In this document: piece after piece, positions 17,550 through 26,300 of the stretch
How the letters are laid out: the number at the start of each line of letters is the position of its first letter
Numbering within the stretch: the stretch's first letter is position 1
NCBI RefSeq assembly: GCF_005519465.1
Contig: NZ_CP027859.1
Coordinates: 1,612,001-1,676,000 of the forward strand
Reading direction: 5' to 3'
Source of the DNA: Streptomyces clavuligerus
GTDB lineage: Bacteria > Actinomycetota > Actinomycetes > Streptomycetales > Streptomycetaceae
Length of the DNA stretch: 64,000 nt
Position numbers and translations under genes: made by a program
Notes under the pieces: generated by a model
Database searches by the model: none
Seen by the model: the letters and a program-made list of their open reading frames with translations, nothing else
What the model was told of the DNA's origin: nothing

Positions 17550-17568
17550 CGGGTCCGGGCCGGACCCG
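17550..17568 (+). terminator. Short hairpin terminator
   Basis: CGGGTCCG (17550-17557) and CGGACCCG (17561-17568) form a perfect 8-bp stem with a GGC loop, five bases after the preceding stop codon. Confidence 0.6.
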
Positions 17569-17801
17569 GCGGCCGTCGCCTCCCGAGTCGCCGGGTTCGC
17601 GCGCGCTGCGCCGACAGGTCGGCGGCCCGTGCCGAACCGGGTCGCCGACCAGCGGCAGAAGTATGGTGAACGGACCCGCCCCGGCTCCCGGGCGTCCGGC
17701 GCGCCTTCCGGGGTCTCCTTCGGCGCTCCGTCGGCGGCTGCGGCACCTGCGGTCACCCGCCCGCGATCACCGTCCACGGTCCGTCCGGATGCGCGGCGGT
17801 G

Positions 17802-19286
17802 TCAGAGGGCGGGCACGACCGTGATCCGGCCGGGGAGCAGACCGGCCGGGAGGCGGTCGGTGAGCCGTTGACGCAGGAGCTGGGGGGCCTTGCGTTCCAG
17901 ATAGGCGGTCAACGGTTCATTGGCGAGCCGCGCCGGGTCGGCCGGTGGCTCGTCCCACAGCTCGCAGTGCAGACCGCGAGGTGCCGCGACGACCGCCAGA
18001 TCGCCCTCGGTCCGGCCGGTGGGGGAGAGGCACACCTGGGCCGGAAGACCGGCCAGGGCCTCGGCCAGCTCGGCGGGGGTCACCCCCGCACCGCTCGGAT
18101 GCGGCGCGGTGAACGGCCGGACCAGGCGGTTGGGTATCCCGGTCACCCGGACCGCCCGGCCGAGCGCGGTCGCGGACCTGACGGTCGCCCGCAGGTCCGC
18201 GAGGCCGTCCGTCCCGTGCCACTGCCACGACACGGTGCCGCACGTCCGCGCGACCGTCGGTTCGACGGTCAGGACGACGTCGTAGCGGAAGCGGTTGAGT
18301 TCGTTCTCCGCCGTCCCGAGCTTGGGCCGTACCGACACCCGGACCGGGCGCGGCCGGCCGTTCGCCCACACGGAGAAGAACGCCGGGTCGACGAGGAGTT
18401 CCCGTTCCGTCCGTATGCGCTCGGCCACCCGGCGGTCCTGCTCGGCGCCCGCCGGGTCCGGACCGGCCGCCCGTTCCAGCGAGGTCGCGAACGCGCCTTG
18501 CAGCGCGAGGTTGCGCACATCCCCGACCACGATGGTGCCGCCGGGCCCGAGCAGTGCGACGGCCGCGTCCAGGACGTCGGTGAGATAGGCGGCGGACGGG
18601 AAGCACTGGGTGACCGAGTTCATCAGCACGGTGTCCGGCCGGTGCGGGGCGGGCAGACCGTGCAGGGCTGCGGCGCAGCGGCCGGTGAAGCCGGGTGCGC
18701 CGATGTCCTGGGCCGACGCCTGCATCAGCCGGACCCGTCCGGTCGCAGGACCGAGCCGTTCCCCGAGATAGGAGATGGCGGTGGCGGAGAGGTCGAGACC
18801 GAGATACCACTCGGTGCGCGGCGCGAGCCGGAACAGCAGCAGCCCGGTGCCGCAGCCGATCTCCAGCACCCGGGACGGACCCGTCCCGCCGACCAGATCG
18901 ACGGTGTTGTCGATCCACTCCAGCATCTGCCGCTGCTCCAGCGGCTCACCGGTGTAGCTGTCGTGCCAGCCGCTGAGGTTGAGATCGGCGGCGATCAGAC
19001 GGTCGCTCCGGGTGTACGTCCACTCGTAGACGTCCTGCCAGTCGTGGATCAGGTCGGCGGCGGCTGCCGTGCTCCCCCGGGACTCCTCGACGGCCTGCGG
19101 TGCCAGCACGACCTGGGCGACGGGCCGGCGACGGCCCCGGCGGTCCGGCTCGACGGTGACCCGGGCGGCGGCCACCAGATCCAGCGCCAGGAGTGCTGCC
19201 GTCACCTGCTCGACGGCGCGGGCCTCGGCGGCGGCCCTCTCCTCGGCTGCCCTTCCCTGACCGGGAACCGTTCCGTCGGCCGTCAT
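17802..19286 (-). CDS. Stand-alone NRPS-type SAM-dependent methyltransferase
   Basis: A 494-residue protein resembling the methyltransferase domains embedded in thiazoline-forming NRPSs. After a helical N terminus it shows GWHDSYTGEPLEQRQMLEW, then the SAM-binding VLEIGCGTG (residues 140-148), YLGLDLSATAISY, NSVTQCFPSAAYL and PGGTIVVGDVRN. The C-terminal part ELNRFRYDVVL also matches NRPS MT domains. It probably N- or C-methylates a carrier-bound intermediate. Its ATG overlaps the NRPS stop by four bases (ATGA, 19283-19286), so the two are translationally coupled. The transcript runs from the NRPS into this gene. Confidence 0.82.
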   Translation of the reverse strand: MTADGTVPGQGRAAEERAAAEARAVEQVTAALLALDLVAAARVTVEPDRRGRRRPVAQVVLAPQAVEESRGSTAAAADLIHDWQDVYEWTYTRSDRLIAADLNLSGWHDSYTGEPLEQRQMLEWIDNTVDLVGGTGPSRVLEIGCGTGLLLFRLAPRTEWYLGLDLSATAISYLGERLGPATGRVRLMQASAQDIGAPGFTGRCAAALHGLPAPHRPDTVLMNSVTQCFPSAAYLTDVLDAAVALLGPGGTIVVGDVRNLALQGAFATSLERAAGPDPAGAEQDRRVAERIRTERELLVDPAFFSVWANGRPRPVRVSVRPKLGTAENELNRFRYDVVLTVEPTVARTCGTVSWQWHGTDGLADLRATVRSATALGRAVRVTGIPNRLVRPFTAPHPSGAGVTPAELAEALAGLPAQVCLSPTGRTEGDLAVVAAPRGLHCELWDEPPADPARLANEPLTAYLERKAPQLLRQRLTDRLPAGLLPGRITVVPAL

Positions 19287-22200
19287 CGCGTCCCTCCCCG
19301 CCGGAGTCCCCCGTGGCCGCCCGGCCGGCTCTCCTGCTGTATCTGCCGCTGGATGGCCCGGGCGATCACCGCGGCCCCGGGCTCCTCGATCAGGTCGTAG
19401 TGGTGGCCGGGAACCGTGACCTCGCGCACGGCACCGGTGATGTGCGGCCGCCAGCCGAGCAGCTCCGCCTCCCGGGCGTCGTCCACGCCGATGCCCGTAC
19501 GGGAGTTGCGCGGCGCGGGCTCGGCGGCCCGTAACAGCAGGGCGTCCCCGTGGAAGGCACGCGGCCGGTGGGCCAGCAGCGCGCGCAGATGCCGTTCGAA
19601 CACCCGTGTGCGGAACGTGAGTTCATGGAGCGCGCCGTCCCGGGGGAGCAGCCCGGCGGCCGACAGCCGGTCCGCCACCCGCTCGGCCCGGTCCGGCCCC
19701 GGCAGCGCGGTCAGCTCCTGATCGGTCTCGGCGAGCAGCGGCAGCCCGTGGCGGGCCTCCAGGGACCGGGCGAGGCGCAGCATCGGATACGCGTCGCCGG
19801 GCTCGTCGAGCCAGCCGCGTGCCGCGATGGCGTCCGGGGCGTTCGCGTCGATCAGCGCCAGCAGGGACACCCGTTCACCGGCCTCCTGGAGTCCGCAGGC
19901 GATCTCCTGGGCCAGGACCCCGCCCAGTGACCAGCCGGCCAGGGCGTACGGGCCGTGCGGCTGCCATGCGCGGATCGCCCGCAGATAGCGGGCGGCCATC
20001 TGCGGGACGGTGGCCGCGCCGTCGGCGGGTGCGCGGCGGTCCGGCGAGGCCGGGTCCTGGACGCCCACGACGGGACGGTCGCCGGTCAGCCGGGCGAGCC
20101 GCGCGTAGCACAGCACATCGCCGCCGGAGGGGTGGAGCAGGAACAGGGGCCTGCTGTCCGCTCCCGGCCGGATCAGCACGGTGATCGCGCCGTCCTCGGC
20201 CGTGCCGCCGGCCCCGCCGCTCGCGGGCGCGCCGTCCAGCAGGGCCGCGAGGCCCCGTACGGTCGGCGCGGCCAGGAACGCGGCCGGGCGCAGGTGTCGG
20301 CCGAACTCCCGCGCCACGGCCGTGAGAAGCCGGATGACGAGCAGGGAGTCGCCGCCCGCCCGGAAGAAGTCGGCGGTGACGGAGATCCGGTCCACTCCGA
20401 GCACCTGCTGCCACAGCGCGCAGAGCGCTTCCTCGACCGGGCCGTCCGGCGCCTGGTGGGTGTCCGCGCCGGGGGCGACGGCGGCCATCGGGTGGCGCAG
20501 CACCAGTGTGGCGTCGTCCGTGCCGTCCGCCCGCCGGTCGGTGCCGATGGCCCGTTCCCATGCCCCGTCGCCCGCCGCGAGTTGGCAGACCAGTTCCTGG
20601 AGGTCCGAGGCGAGGGTGTCGATCGTCCCCGGCACGAACAGTTCCTCGGTGGCGTCCAGGTTGTACCGGAGTTCGCCGTCCTGCTCGTACACCTGGAGAT
20701 CGAGGTGTACCTGGGGGGTGCGGACGCGTTCGTACACGTCCCGGACGGTGATCTGCTCGGTCTGCGGCCTGCGGTACCAGGAGCTGAACCCGATCGTGCT
20801 GGTGAAGACCACCGGCATCAGCGGCACATCGGTGGCGCCCTGCCGCCGGGTCAGCTCCCGGATGGCGTCCACACCCGAGAACAGGTCGTGCGCGACCGCC
20901 CTGCCCAGGTCCCGGCGGAGCCGCAGCGCGCGAGTGGTCAGATCCGACGCGGCCGAGCCGTCCGTCTCCAGGAGTGTGGTGGTCGCGAACGGGCCGAGGG
21001 TACGGCCGAAGTCCGGGTGGAGCGGCAGCCGGTTGAAGTAGAGCACGTTCAGGGTGAACCGCGACTCGGGTGTCCGCCGCGCGATCACCTCCGCGTACGC
21101 GGCGGCCAGCGCCATCGAGGTGGTGAGGCCGCGCTCCGCGCAGCGGGCCCGGAAGGTCTGCCACGACGCGGGTCCGAGCCCGCCGACCCGGCGGGTCATG
21201 AGGTCGGTACGGGACCGCTCCGGGGCGTCCACCAGGGGGAGCCGGGGGGCGGGGGGCAGGGTGTCGAGCCTGCGCAGCCAGTACTCCCGGTGCCGTCGGT
21301 AGTCGTCGCCCGCCCGCAGCCGCTCGCGGGCGAGCACATAGTCGCGGAAGGTCACCCGCAGGCGTTCGAGACGGGCGTCCGGGTCGCCGTGGACGGCGAA
21401 CAACTCCTCGAAGAAGAGGTTGAAGCTCCACCCGTCCGCGATGAGCAGACTGCAACACAGGTACAGCCTGCTCACGCGCTCCGTCAGCAGGTCCACCCGG
21501 AGGTCGAACAGCGGCCAGGACTCGGGGCGGGGTCCGCTGCGCGCCAGCTCCTCCCGGGTGTGCTCGACGGTCGCGTCCTGCTCGGCGGCGCCGAGTCCGC
21601 GCAGGTCCCGGACGCGCAGCGGGTAGGCCGGCACCTGCTCAGGGTTGAGGATCTCCTGCCGTCCGTCGTCCAGGAGCCGGGCGCGGAGCATCGGCTGGTG
21701 GGCCACGATCCGGTCCACGGCCCGTTGCAGCGCCGCCGGGTCCAGCCCTTCCGCCTCGAAGTCCAGAGAGAAGTGGGCGGAGTGGTAGCTGAGCCGGTAG
21801 AGATCCTGCTGACCGATCCAGTACGCCTGTTGCAGATCGGTGAGCGGGAACGACCTCTCGTCCGGGTCGGCGGCCAGGGCCTCCGGAGCCGCCGGGCGGT
21901 GGTCGTCCCGGTCGGTCATCATCCGGGCGAACTGTTCCAGGGTGCAGCCGTCGTAGACACCGGACACCGGGAGCGCGACGCCCAGCCGCGCCTTGACCGC
22001 TCCGGCCATCCGGGCGGCGAGCAGCGAGTCACCGCCCAGCCCGAAGAAGTCCTCGTCCAGACCGATGTCGTCGATACCGAGGATCTCCGACCAGATCCCG
22101 GCCAGCGCCTTCTCCGCGGGGGTGGTGGGCACCCGATGGGCGTCGGCGGGTGTGTCAGGGGCCTCGGGATCGGTGTGCGGGTCGGGCAGCGCGGCGTAGT

Positions 22201-24265
22201 CGATCTTTCCGTTCGCCGTGGTGGGCAGCCTGCCGAGGCGGACGATCCGGCTCGGCAGCATATAGGCGGGCAGCAGCGCCGCCAGGTGCTCGTGCAGTAC
22301 CTGCTCGGCGTCGGACAGCGGCCCGTGCAGGACCGCGTAGGCGATCAGCCGGTCGCCCTGCCCGGCGCGCAGCACCTTGACCGCCGACTGCCGCACCCTC
22401 GGGTGGCAGGCCAGCCGGGCTTCGATCTCCGCCAGTTCGATGCGGTGGCCGCGCAGTTTGACCTGGCGGTCGTTGCGGCCGAGGAACTCGATGGTCCCGT
22501 CGGGGTGCCAGCGTCCGAGGTCGCCCGTGCGGTACAGCCGGTGGCCGGTCACCGGGTGGACGAGGAACCGCTCGGCCGTGCGCTCGGGGTCCCCCAGGTA
22601 CTCGCGGGCCAGTCCCGCACCGCCGATGAACAGCTCGCCGACCGCTCCGACGGCCACCGGCCGCAGTTCCTCGTCCAGGATGTGGAACCACTGGTCGCGC
22701 AGCGGGACACCGTACGGGACGCTGCGCCAGGCGGGGTCCACCTCGCCGATCGGATGGTGGATGGACCAGATCGACGCCTCGGTGGCGCCGCCCAGGCTGA
22801 TCACCCGGGCCCCGGGGGCGAGCGCCCTCAGCCGGTCGGGCAGGGTCACGGGTATCCAGTCGCCGCTGAGCAGGACCAGGCGCAGCGAGGAGAGGTCGGC
22901 GCGGGCCTGCTCCGGGTCGCCCTCGCTGTGGTCGACCAGCATCTCCAGCAGCGCGGGCGCGGTGTTCCACACGGTCACCCGGTGGGTGGCGGCCAGTTCC
23001 CGCCAGTGCGCCGGGTCGTGCTGCGCGGAGGGGTCGGGCAGGACGATCCGGCCGCCCGCGCCGAGGACGCCGAAGATGTCGTAGACGGACAGGTCGAAGC
23101 TCAGGGCGGACAGGCCCAGCACGCTGTCGTCGGGTCCGACGCCGAACCGCTCGGTGATGTCGTCGACGGTGTTGCGGGCCGCCGTGTGTTCGACGGCGAC
23201 GCCCTTCGGGGTGCCGGTGGAGCCGGAGGTGTAGATGACATAGGCGAGGTCGTCAGGTCCGGCGGTGTCTTCGGCGGGCCCTCCCTGCCCGGCGGGCGGG
23301 GCGGGCGGCGTGGTGTCGACCGTCAGCAGGCCGACGGAGGGCCGTACCCTGCCTTGTTCCACGAGGTCCGTGGTGGTCAGCAGGGTCTGTGCGCCGGACT
23401 GTTCGATGACCTGGGAGACCCGTTCCGCGGGCCAGTCCGCCCCGATCGGCACGTACGCGGCCCCGGCGCCCACCACCGCGAGGACGGCCGCGATCTGTTC
23501 CGGGCTCTTGTCCAGGGCCACCGCGACGACGTCGCCCGGGCCCGTGCCCCGTTCATCGAGACGGGCGCGCAACGCGTCGACGAGGGAGGCCAGTTCGCCG
23601 AAGCGGACGGTCCGGTCGGCGGTGTGGAGCGCGGGTGCCTCCGGGCGGGCGGCCATGGCCTGCCGCACCGGTCCGTCCAGCGGGCCGCAGCGGGCGGGCG
23701 GCTCGTTCGGGAGGATCGGGTCGAAGCCGGGTATCCAGCCGAGGTCGGTACGGCTCCAGGCGGCGTCGTCCGTGGCCAGCAGGGAGAGCAGGCGCCGGGT
23801 GGCGGCGTGGAGACCGGCGGTGTGGCCCGGCAGTGCCCTCCCGGCCCGCGCGGCTTCCCCGCCTTCCCCGGCCTCGGTGTCTTCCTCGGCCTCCTTCGCC
23901 GCGCTGCCTTCCTCGGTTCCCGCGCTCTCCTCGGTTCCCGTGCTCTCCTCGGCAGACCATCGCAGGGTCAGTGCCGGATCCGTCCCGAGGACGGCGAAGC
24001 TCACGCGGACCCGCGTGGGTCCGCCGGTGAGCAAGGCCCCTCCGCTCCGCTCCCCGGCGGGCAGCAGGTGCGCGCGGTCGGCGACGGACCGGCGGGTGGG
24101 ATCCCCGTCCCAGGCCCCGGCCACCAGCGCGCAGGCGGCCGCCACGGCGGTGACAGGGACGATGCCGTGTTCCTCGGACCTTTCGCCGAAGGCTTCCCAT
24201 CGTTCGGCGTCAAGGACTTCGTCCTCGACCTCTTCGGGTGAACAACCCTGTTCAGGACGTCGCAT
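19283..24265 (-). CDS. Cysteine-activating NRPS: partial Cy - A(Cys) - PCP - Cy - PCP - TE
   Basis: A 1660-residue synthetase. Residues 17-190 align with only the C-terminal half of a cyclization domain (compare 17-51 with 1030-1063), including an acidic Glu-rich insert near 105-140. The A domain (about 200-690) has YTSGSTGTPKG and pocket residues D391, L392, Y395, N434, L465, S467, L491, I499, W500 plus K687, which spell DLYNLSLIWK, the cysteine code of pyochelin and yersiniabactin synthetases. PCP1 (GGDS, Ser747), a full Cy domain (about 805-1230), PCP2 (Ser1307) and a thioesterase (GWSLGG, Ser1446; Asp1473; GHHYD His) follow. In the Cy signature DxxxxDxxS, the first Asp is Ser939. No A domain follows Cy, so PCP2 must be loaded in trans or by the same A domain. 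It is likely to make a cysteine-derived thiazoline-type product. Confidence 0.9.
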   Translation of the reverse strand: MRRPEQGCSPEEVEDEVLDAERWEAFGERSEEHGIVPVTAVAAACALVAGAWDGDPTRRSVADRAHLLPAGERSGGALLTGGPTRVRVSFAVLGTDPALTLRWSAEESTGTEESAGTEEGSAAKEAEEDTEAGEGGEAARAGRALPGHTAGLHAATRRLLSLLATDDAAWSRTDLGWIPGFDPILPNEPPARCGPLDGPVRQAMAARPEAPALHTADRTVRFGELASLVDALRARLDERGTGPGDVVAVALDKSPEQIAAVLAVVGAGAAYVPIGADWPAERVSQVIEQSGAQTLLTTTDLVEQGRVRPSVGLLTVDTTPPAPPAGQGGPAEDTAGPDDLAYVIYTSGSTGTPKGVAVEHTAARNTVDDITERFGVGPDDSVLGLSALSFDLSVYDIFGVLGAGGRIVLPDPSAQHDPAHWRELAATHRVTVWNTAPALLEMLVDHSEGDPEQARADLSSLRLVLLSGDWIPVTLPDRLRALAPGARVISLGGATEASIWSIHHPIGEVDPAWRSVPYGVPLRDQWFHILDEELRPVAVGAVGELFIGGAGLAREYLGDPERTAERFLVHPVTGHRLYRTGDLGRWHPDGTIEFLGRNDRQVKLRGHRIELAEIEARLACHPRVRQSAVKVLRAGQGDRLIAYAVLHGPLSDAEQVLHEHLAALLPAYMLPSRIVRLGRLPTTANGKIDYAALPDPHTDPEAPDTPADAHRVPTTPAEKALAGIWSEILGIDDIGLDEDFFGLGGDSLLAARMAGAVKARLGVALPVSGVYDGCTLEQFARMMTDRDDHRPAAPEALAADPDERSFPLTDLQQAYWIGQQDLYRLSYHSAHFSLDFEAEGLDPAALQRAVDRIVAHQPMLRARLLDDGRQEILNPEQVPAYPLRVRDLRGLGAAEQDATVEHTREELARSGPRPESWPLFDLRVDLLTERVSRLYLCCSLLIADGWSFNLFFEELFAVHGDPDARLERLRVTFRDYVLARERLRAGDDYRRHREYWLRRLDTLPPAPRLPLVDAPERSRTDLMTRRVGGLGPASWQTFRARCAERGLTTSMALAAAYAEVIARRTPESRFTLNVLYFNRLPLHPDFGRTLGPFATTTLLETDGSAASDLTTRALRLRRDLGRAVAHDLFSGVDAIRELTRRQGATDVPLMPVVFTSTIGFSSWYRRPQTEQITVRDVYERVRTPQVHLDLQVYEQDGELRYNLDATEELFVPGTIDTLASDLQELVCQLAAGDGAWERAIGTDRRADGTDDATLVLRHPMAAVAPGADTHQAPDGPVEEALCALWQQVLGVDRISVTADFFRAGGDSLLVIRLLTAVAREFGRHLRPAAFLAAPTVRGLAALLDGAPASGGAGGTAEDGAITVLIRPGADSRPLFLLHPSGGDVLCYARLARLTGDRPVVGVQDPASPDRRAPADGAATVPQMAARYLRAIRAWQPHGPYALAGWSLGGVLAQEIACGLQEAGERVSLLALIDANAPDAIAARGWLDEPGDAYPMLRLARSLEARHGLPLLAETDQELTALPGPDRAERVADRLSAAGLLPRDGALHELTFRTRVFERHLRALLAHRPRAFHGDALLLRAAEPAPRNSRTGIGVDDAREAELLGWRPHITGAVREVTVPGHHYDLIEEPGAAVIARAIQRQIQQESRPGGHGGLRRGGTR

Positions 24266-24433
24266 GGGCTGGAGGTTCCCTTCATCCGGGTGGATCGGAA
24301 CGTCTTCAGCGGCAGGTGGCAGGAGATGGTGCCGTCCCGGCTCGGCGGGACTCACCACCCCTTGGCGGACTCACTGCCGTCGACGTGTGCGGTTCTTCCT
24401 CCCATCACGCGCCCATCCCACCCGAGGTTCGAA

Positions 24434-24452
24434 ATTCAACTTAATATTCAAC
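24434..24452 (-). promoter_or_regulatory. Direct repeat in AT-rich island upstream of the NRPS
   Basis: On the minus strand GTTGAAT-ATTAA-GTTGAAT is an exact 7-bp direct repeat with 12-bp period, about 170-190 bases upstream of the NRPS start. It sits in a strikingly AT-rich stretch (about 24425-24560) for this genome. It may be an activator site overlapping the promoter. I see no classical DmdR iron box (TTAGGTTAGGCTCACCTAA-like). A plus-strand ORF of 28 codons (24468-24554) is open here but unsupported. Confidence 0.4.
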
Positions 24453-24631
24453 CGAAGTGCCGTTGTGATGCGTATATATGTAGTGGATCGCCCGTTCACA
24501 GTGATGAACAAGAGGAACCTGAACGAATCAGAGGGAAACGCGATGAAGCGGTAAGCGGGTGGAACGTACGGGGAATGCGGCCCGTACGGCAGGGGCGCGC
24601 GGAACCTCACCGGCGCGCGCGGTCCTCAGCA

Positions 24632-24673
24632 AGCAGGCAGCAGGCAGCAGGCAGCAGGCAGCAGGCAGCAGGC
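24632..24673. repeat. Tandem repeat, six copies of AGCAGGC
   Basis: Six exact copies of the 7-base unit AGCAGGC run from 24632 to 24673, between the class II cyclase stop and the NRPS promoter. It is non-coding and liable to slippage. Confidence 0.95.
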
Positions 24674-24734
24674 CGGGCCGGAGGCCGGGGCGAAGGCGGG
24701 ACGGACGGCTGCGAAGGCGGGCGGGCGGGCCCGG

Positions 24735-26300
24735 TCAGGGAAGCAGGGCGGCGAGGCTGCGGGCGGCGTGGACCAGGCCGCGCAGGACATACACCCGGGG
24801 CAGGCTGGTGATCTCGATCATCAGCGGCCGGGGCGAGTAGGTGTCGTACTCGGCGTCGACCCGCCCGGCCGTGTCGACGCGGGAGCACAGGAAGGCGGCT
24901 CCGGCGGGTGCGGCCTGGTGGCGGCCCGCCAGGGAGAGGGTGGTCAGCGCGTAGGCGGTGGAGATCGCGTCGCTGTGCCGGGTGGGGCGGAAGCCCCAGC
25001 CTCCATCGCTGTTCTGCGAGGTCAGCAGCCGGGTGACGGCCATGTCGACGGCCTTGCCCGCCCGGTGGGCGAGGCCGTCGGGCAGGACACCCGCGTCGGT
25101 GGCGCGGAGCAGGGCGTAGACGGCACGCAGAATGACATTGCCTTCGCTGGCGCTCCACTCCAGGCCCCATGTCCCGTCCGGGCACTGGCCGTCGATCAGG
25201 AAGCGCACCGCGTCCTCGATACGGGCGGCGTACCGGTCGGCGTCGGTACGGGCCCAGGCGGTGACGGCCTCACCGGTGGTCGCGGCCTCGGAGGGGTTGC
25301 CGCGCGCGTACAGGGGCAGGCCGCCGTCGGTGTTCTGCATACCGGCGAGATAGGCGCATCCGGATCGGAGCGCGCCGCGGTGGCGGGCCGGGTCGATCGA
25401 CGCCAGGGCTTCGAGGACGAAGGACGTGGTCTCGATGTCGGTCTGGGAGGTCTCCGCGGTGTAGTTCCACGCGCCCGAGGGGTGCTGGCGGGCGGCGAGC
25501 CAGTCGCCCAGCCGCGCCTGCGCCGCCGGGTCGGCCCCGGATTCGGCCAGCGCGGTGCCCGCCAGACCGGTCAGCACCGGGTCCATGTCGGCCACCAGCG
25601 GAAAGCCTCCGTCCGGCCGCTGTCGCGCGATCAGCGTGGCCAGACCCGTACGCACCGGGCCGTCGTGCCCGGGGTGCCGGGCCAGGGCGTGCAGGAGCAG
25701 CACATGGTCCAGGAGGTTGCCCTCGAAGACCTCACCGGCCCGCACCGTCCCGGCCAGCAGGGCGAGATCCTCGGCGGTGACCCGCTCCGGCCGGCCGAGG
25801 GCGGCGGCGAGGACGGCCTTGCAGGCGGTCATCTCGATCTGCTTCCACACCTGTAGATGACGGGCCTCGAACGCCTCCCAGACGGGTTCGGCGACCCGGT
25901 CGACCGCGCCGGTGAGGTACAGCAGCGTCTCCAGCAGGAGCCGTTTGCGCACGGCGGTGAAGTGGGTGAAGCCCGTCAGGAGCCTGTCCGTCAGCTCGGG
26001 TCCGGCCGGGACGCCGGTGCCGAGCGCCGCCGCCACCACCATCCGGTCCAGCTCCGACGCCCGCTCCTTCTTCCCGGCCTCGCACAGGAATCCGCGGGCC
26101 CGGGCCACGGCCGGATCGGACGGCACCAGGAGCTGCAACAGCCGCAGAGCCGCCGCCGACTCCAGCACCCGGCTCTCGCACGTGCCCGGATACCGGCCGT
26201 CCTCCGCCACCAGAGCCGCTGTCGACGCCGCGACCAGTCTGACCGCGTCGCGCACGGCCTCCGCACCCGCGACGGCGGCCTGTTCGTCAGAGCGCCGCAT
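24735..26300 (-). CDS. Class II terpene cyclase-like protein (prenyltransferase/squalene-oxidase repeats)
   Basis: A 521-residue protein with at least five repeats of the squalene-cyclase (QW-type) family: RQRPDGGFPL, RQHPSGAWNY, MQNTDGGLPL, GQCPDGTWGL and SQNSDGGWGF. In the position of the class II acid motif (DxDD, or DxDTT in bacterial diterpene cyclases) it reads D288-I-E290-T-T, so the proton-donating Asp is replaced by Glu. It would normally protonate and cyclise GGPP or a related prenyl diphosphate. ATG 26300 lies inside the end of the upstream class I gene (14-base overlap), so the two form an operon. Whether the Glu variant is active cannot be told. Confidence 0.82.
   Translation of the reverse strand: MRRSDEQAAVAGAEAVRDAVRLVAASTAALVAEDGRYPGTCESRVLESAAALRLLQLLVPSDPAVARARGFLCEAGKKERASELDRMVVAAALGTGVPAGPELTDRLLTGFTHFTAVRKRLLLETLLYLTGAVDRVAEPVWEAFEARHLQVWKQIEMTACKAVLAAALGRPERVTAEDLALLAGTVRAGEVFEGNLLDHVLLLHALARHPGHDGPVRTGLATLIARQRPDGGFPLVADMDPVLTGLAGTALAESGADPAAQARLGDWLAARQHPSGAWNYTAETSQTDIETTSFVLEALASIDPARHRGALRSGCAYLAGMQNTDGGLPLYARGNPSEAATTGEAVTAWARTDADRYAARIEDAVRFLIDGQCPDGTWGLEWSASEGNVILRAVYALLRATDAGVLPDGLAHRAGKAVDMAVTRLLTSQNSDGGWGFRPTRHSDAISTAYALTTLSLAGRHQAAPAGAAFLCSRVDTAGRVDAEYDTYSPRPLMIEITSLPRVYVLRGLVHAARSLAALLP

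Noticed and set aside
24421..24440. tRNA-like GGTTCGA motif
   Set aside because: The T-arm-like sequence has no acceptor or anticodon stem around it.
24468..24554. 28-codon plus-strand ORF in the AT-rich island upstream of the NRPS
   Set aside because: No ribosome site at its start, no recognisable motif, and it lies on the opposite strand to the genes that would need a leader peptide.
24421..24560. Possible iron box (DmdR/IdeR site) for the cysteine NRPS
   Set aside because: The region is AT-rich but has no TTAGGTTAG-type palindrome, so iron control is not supported by sequence.
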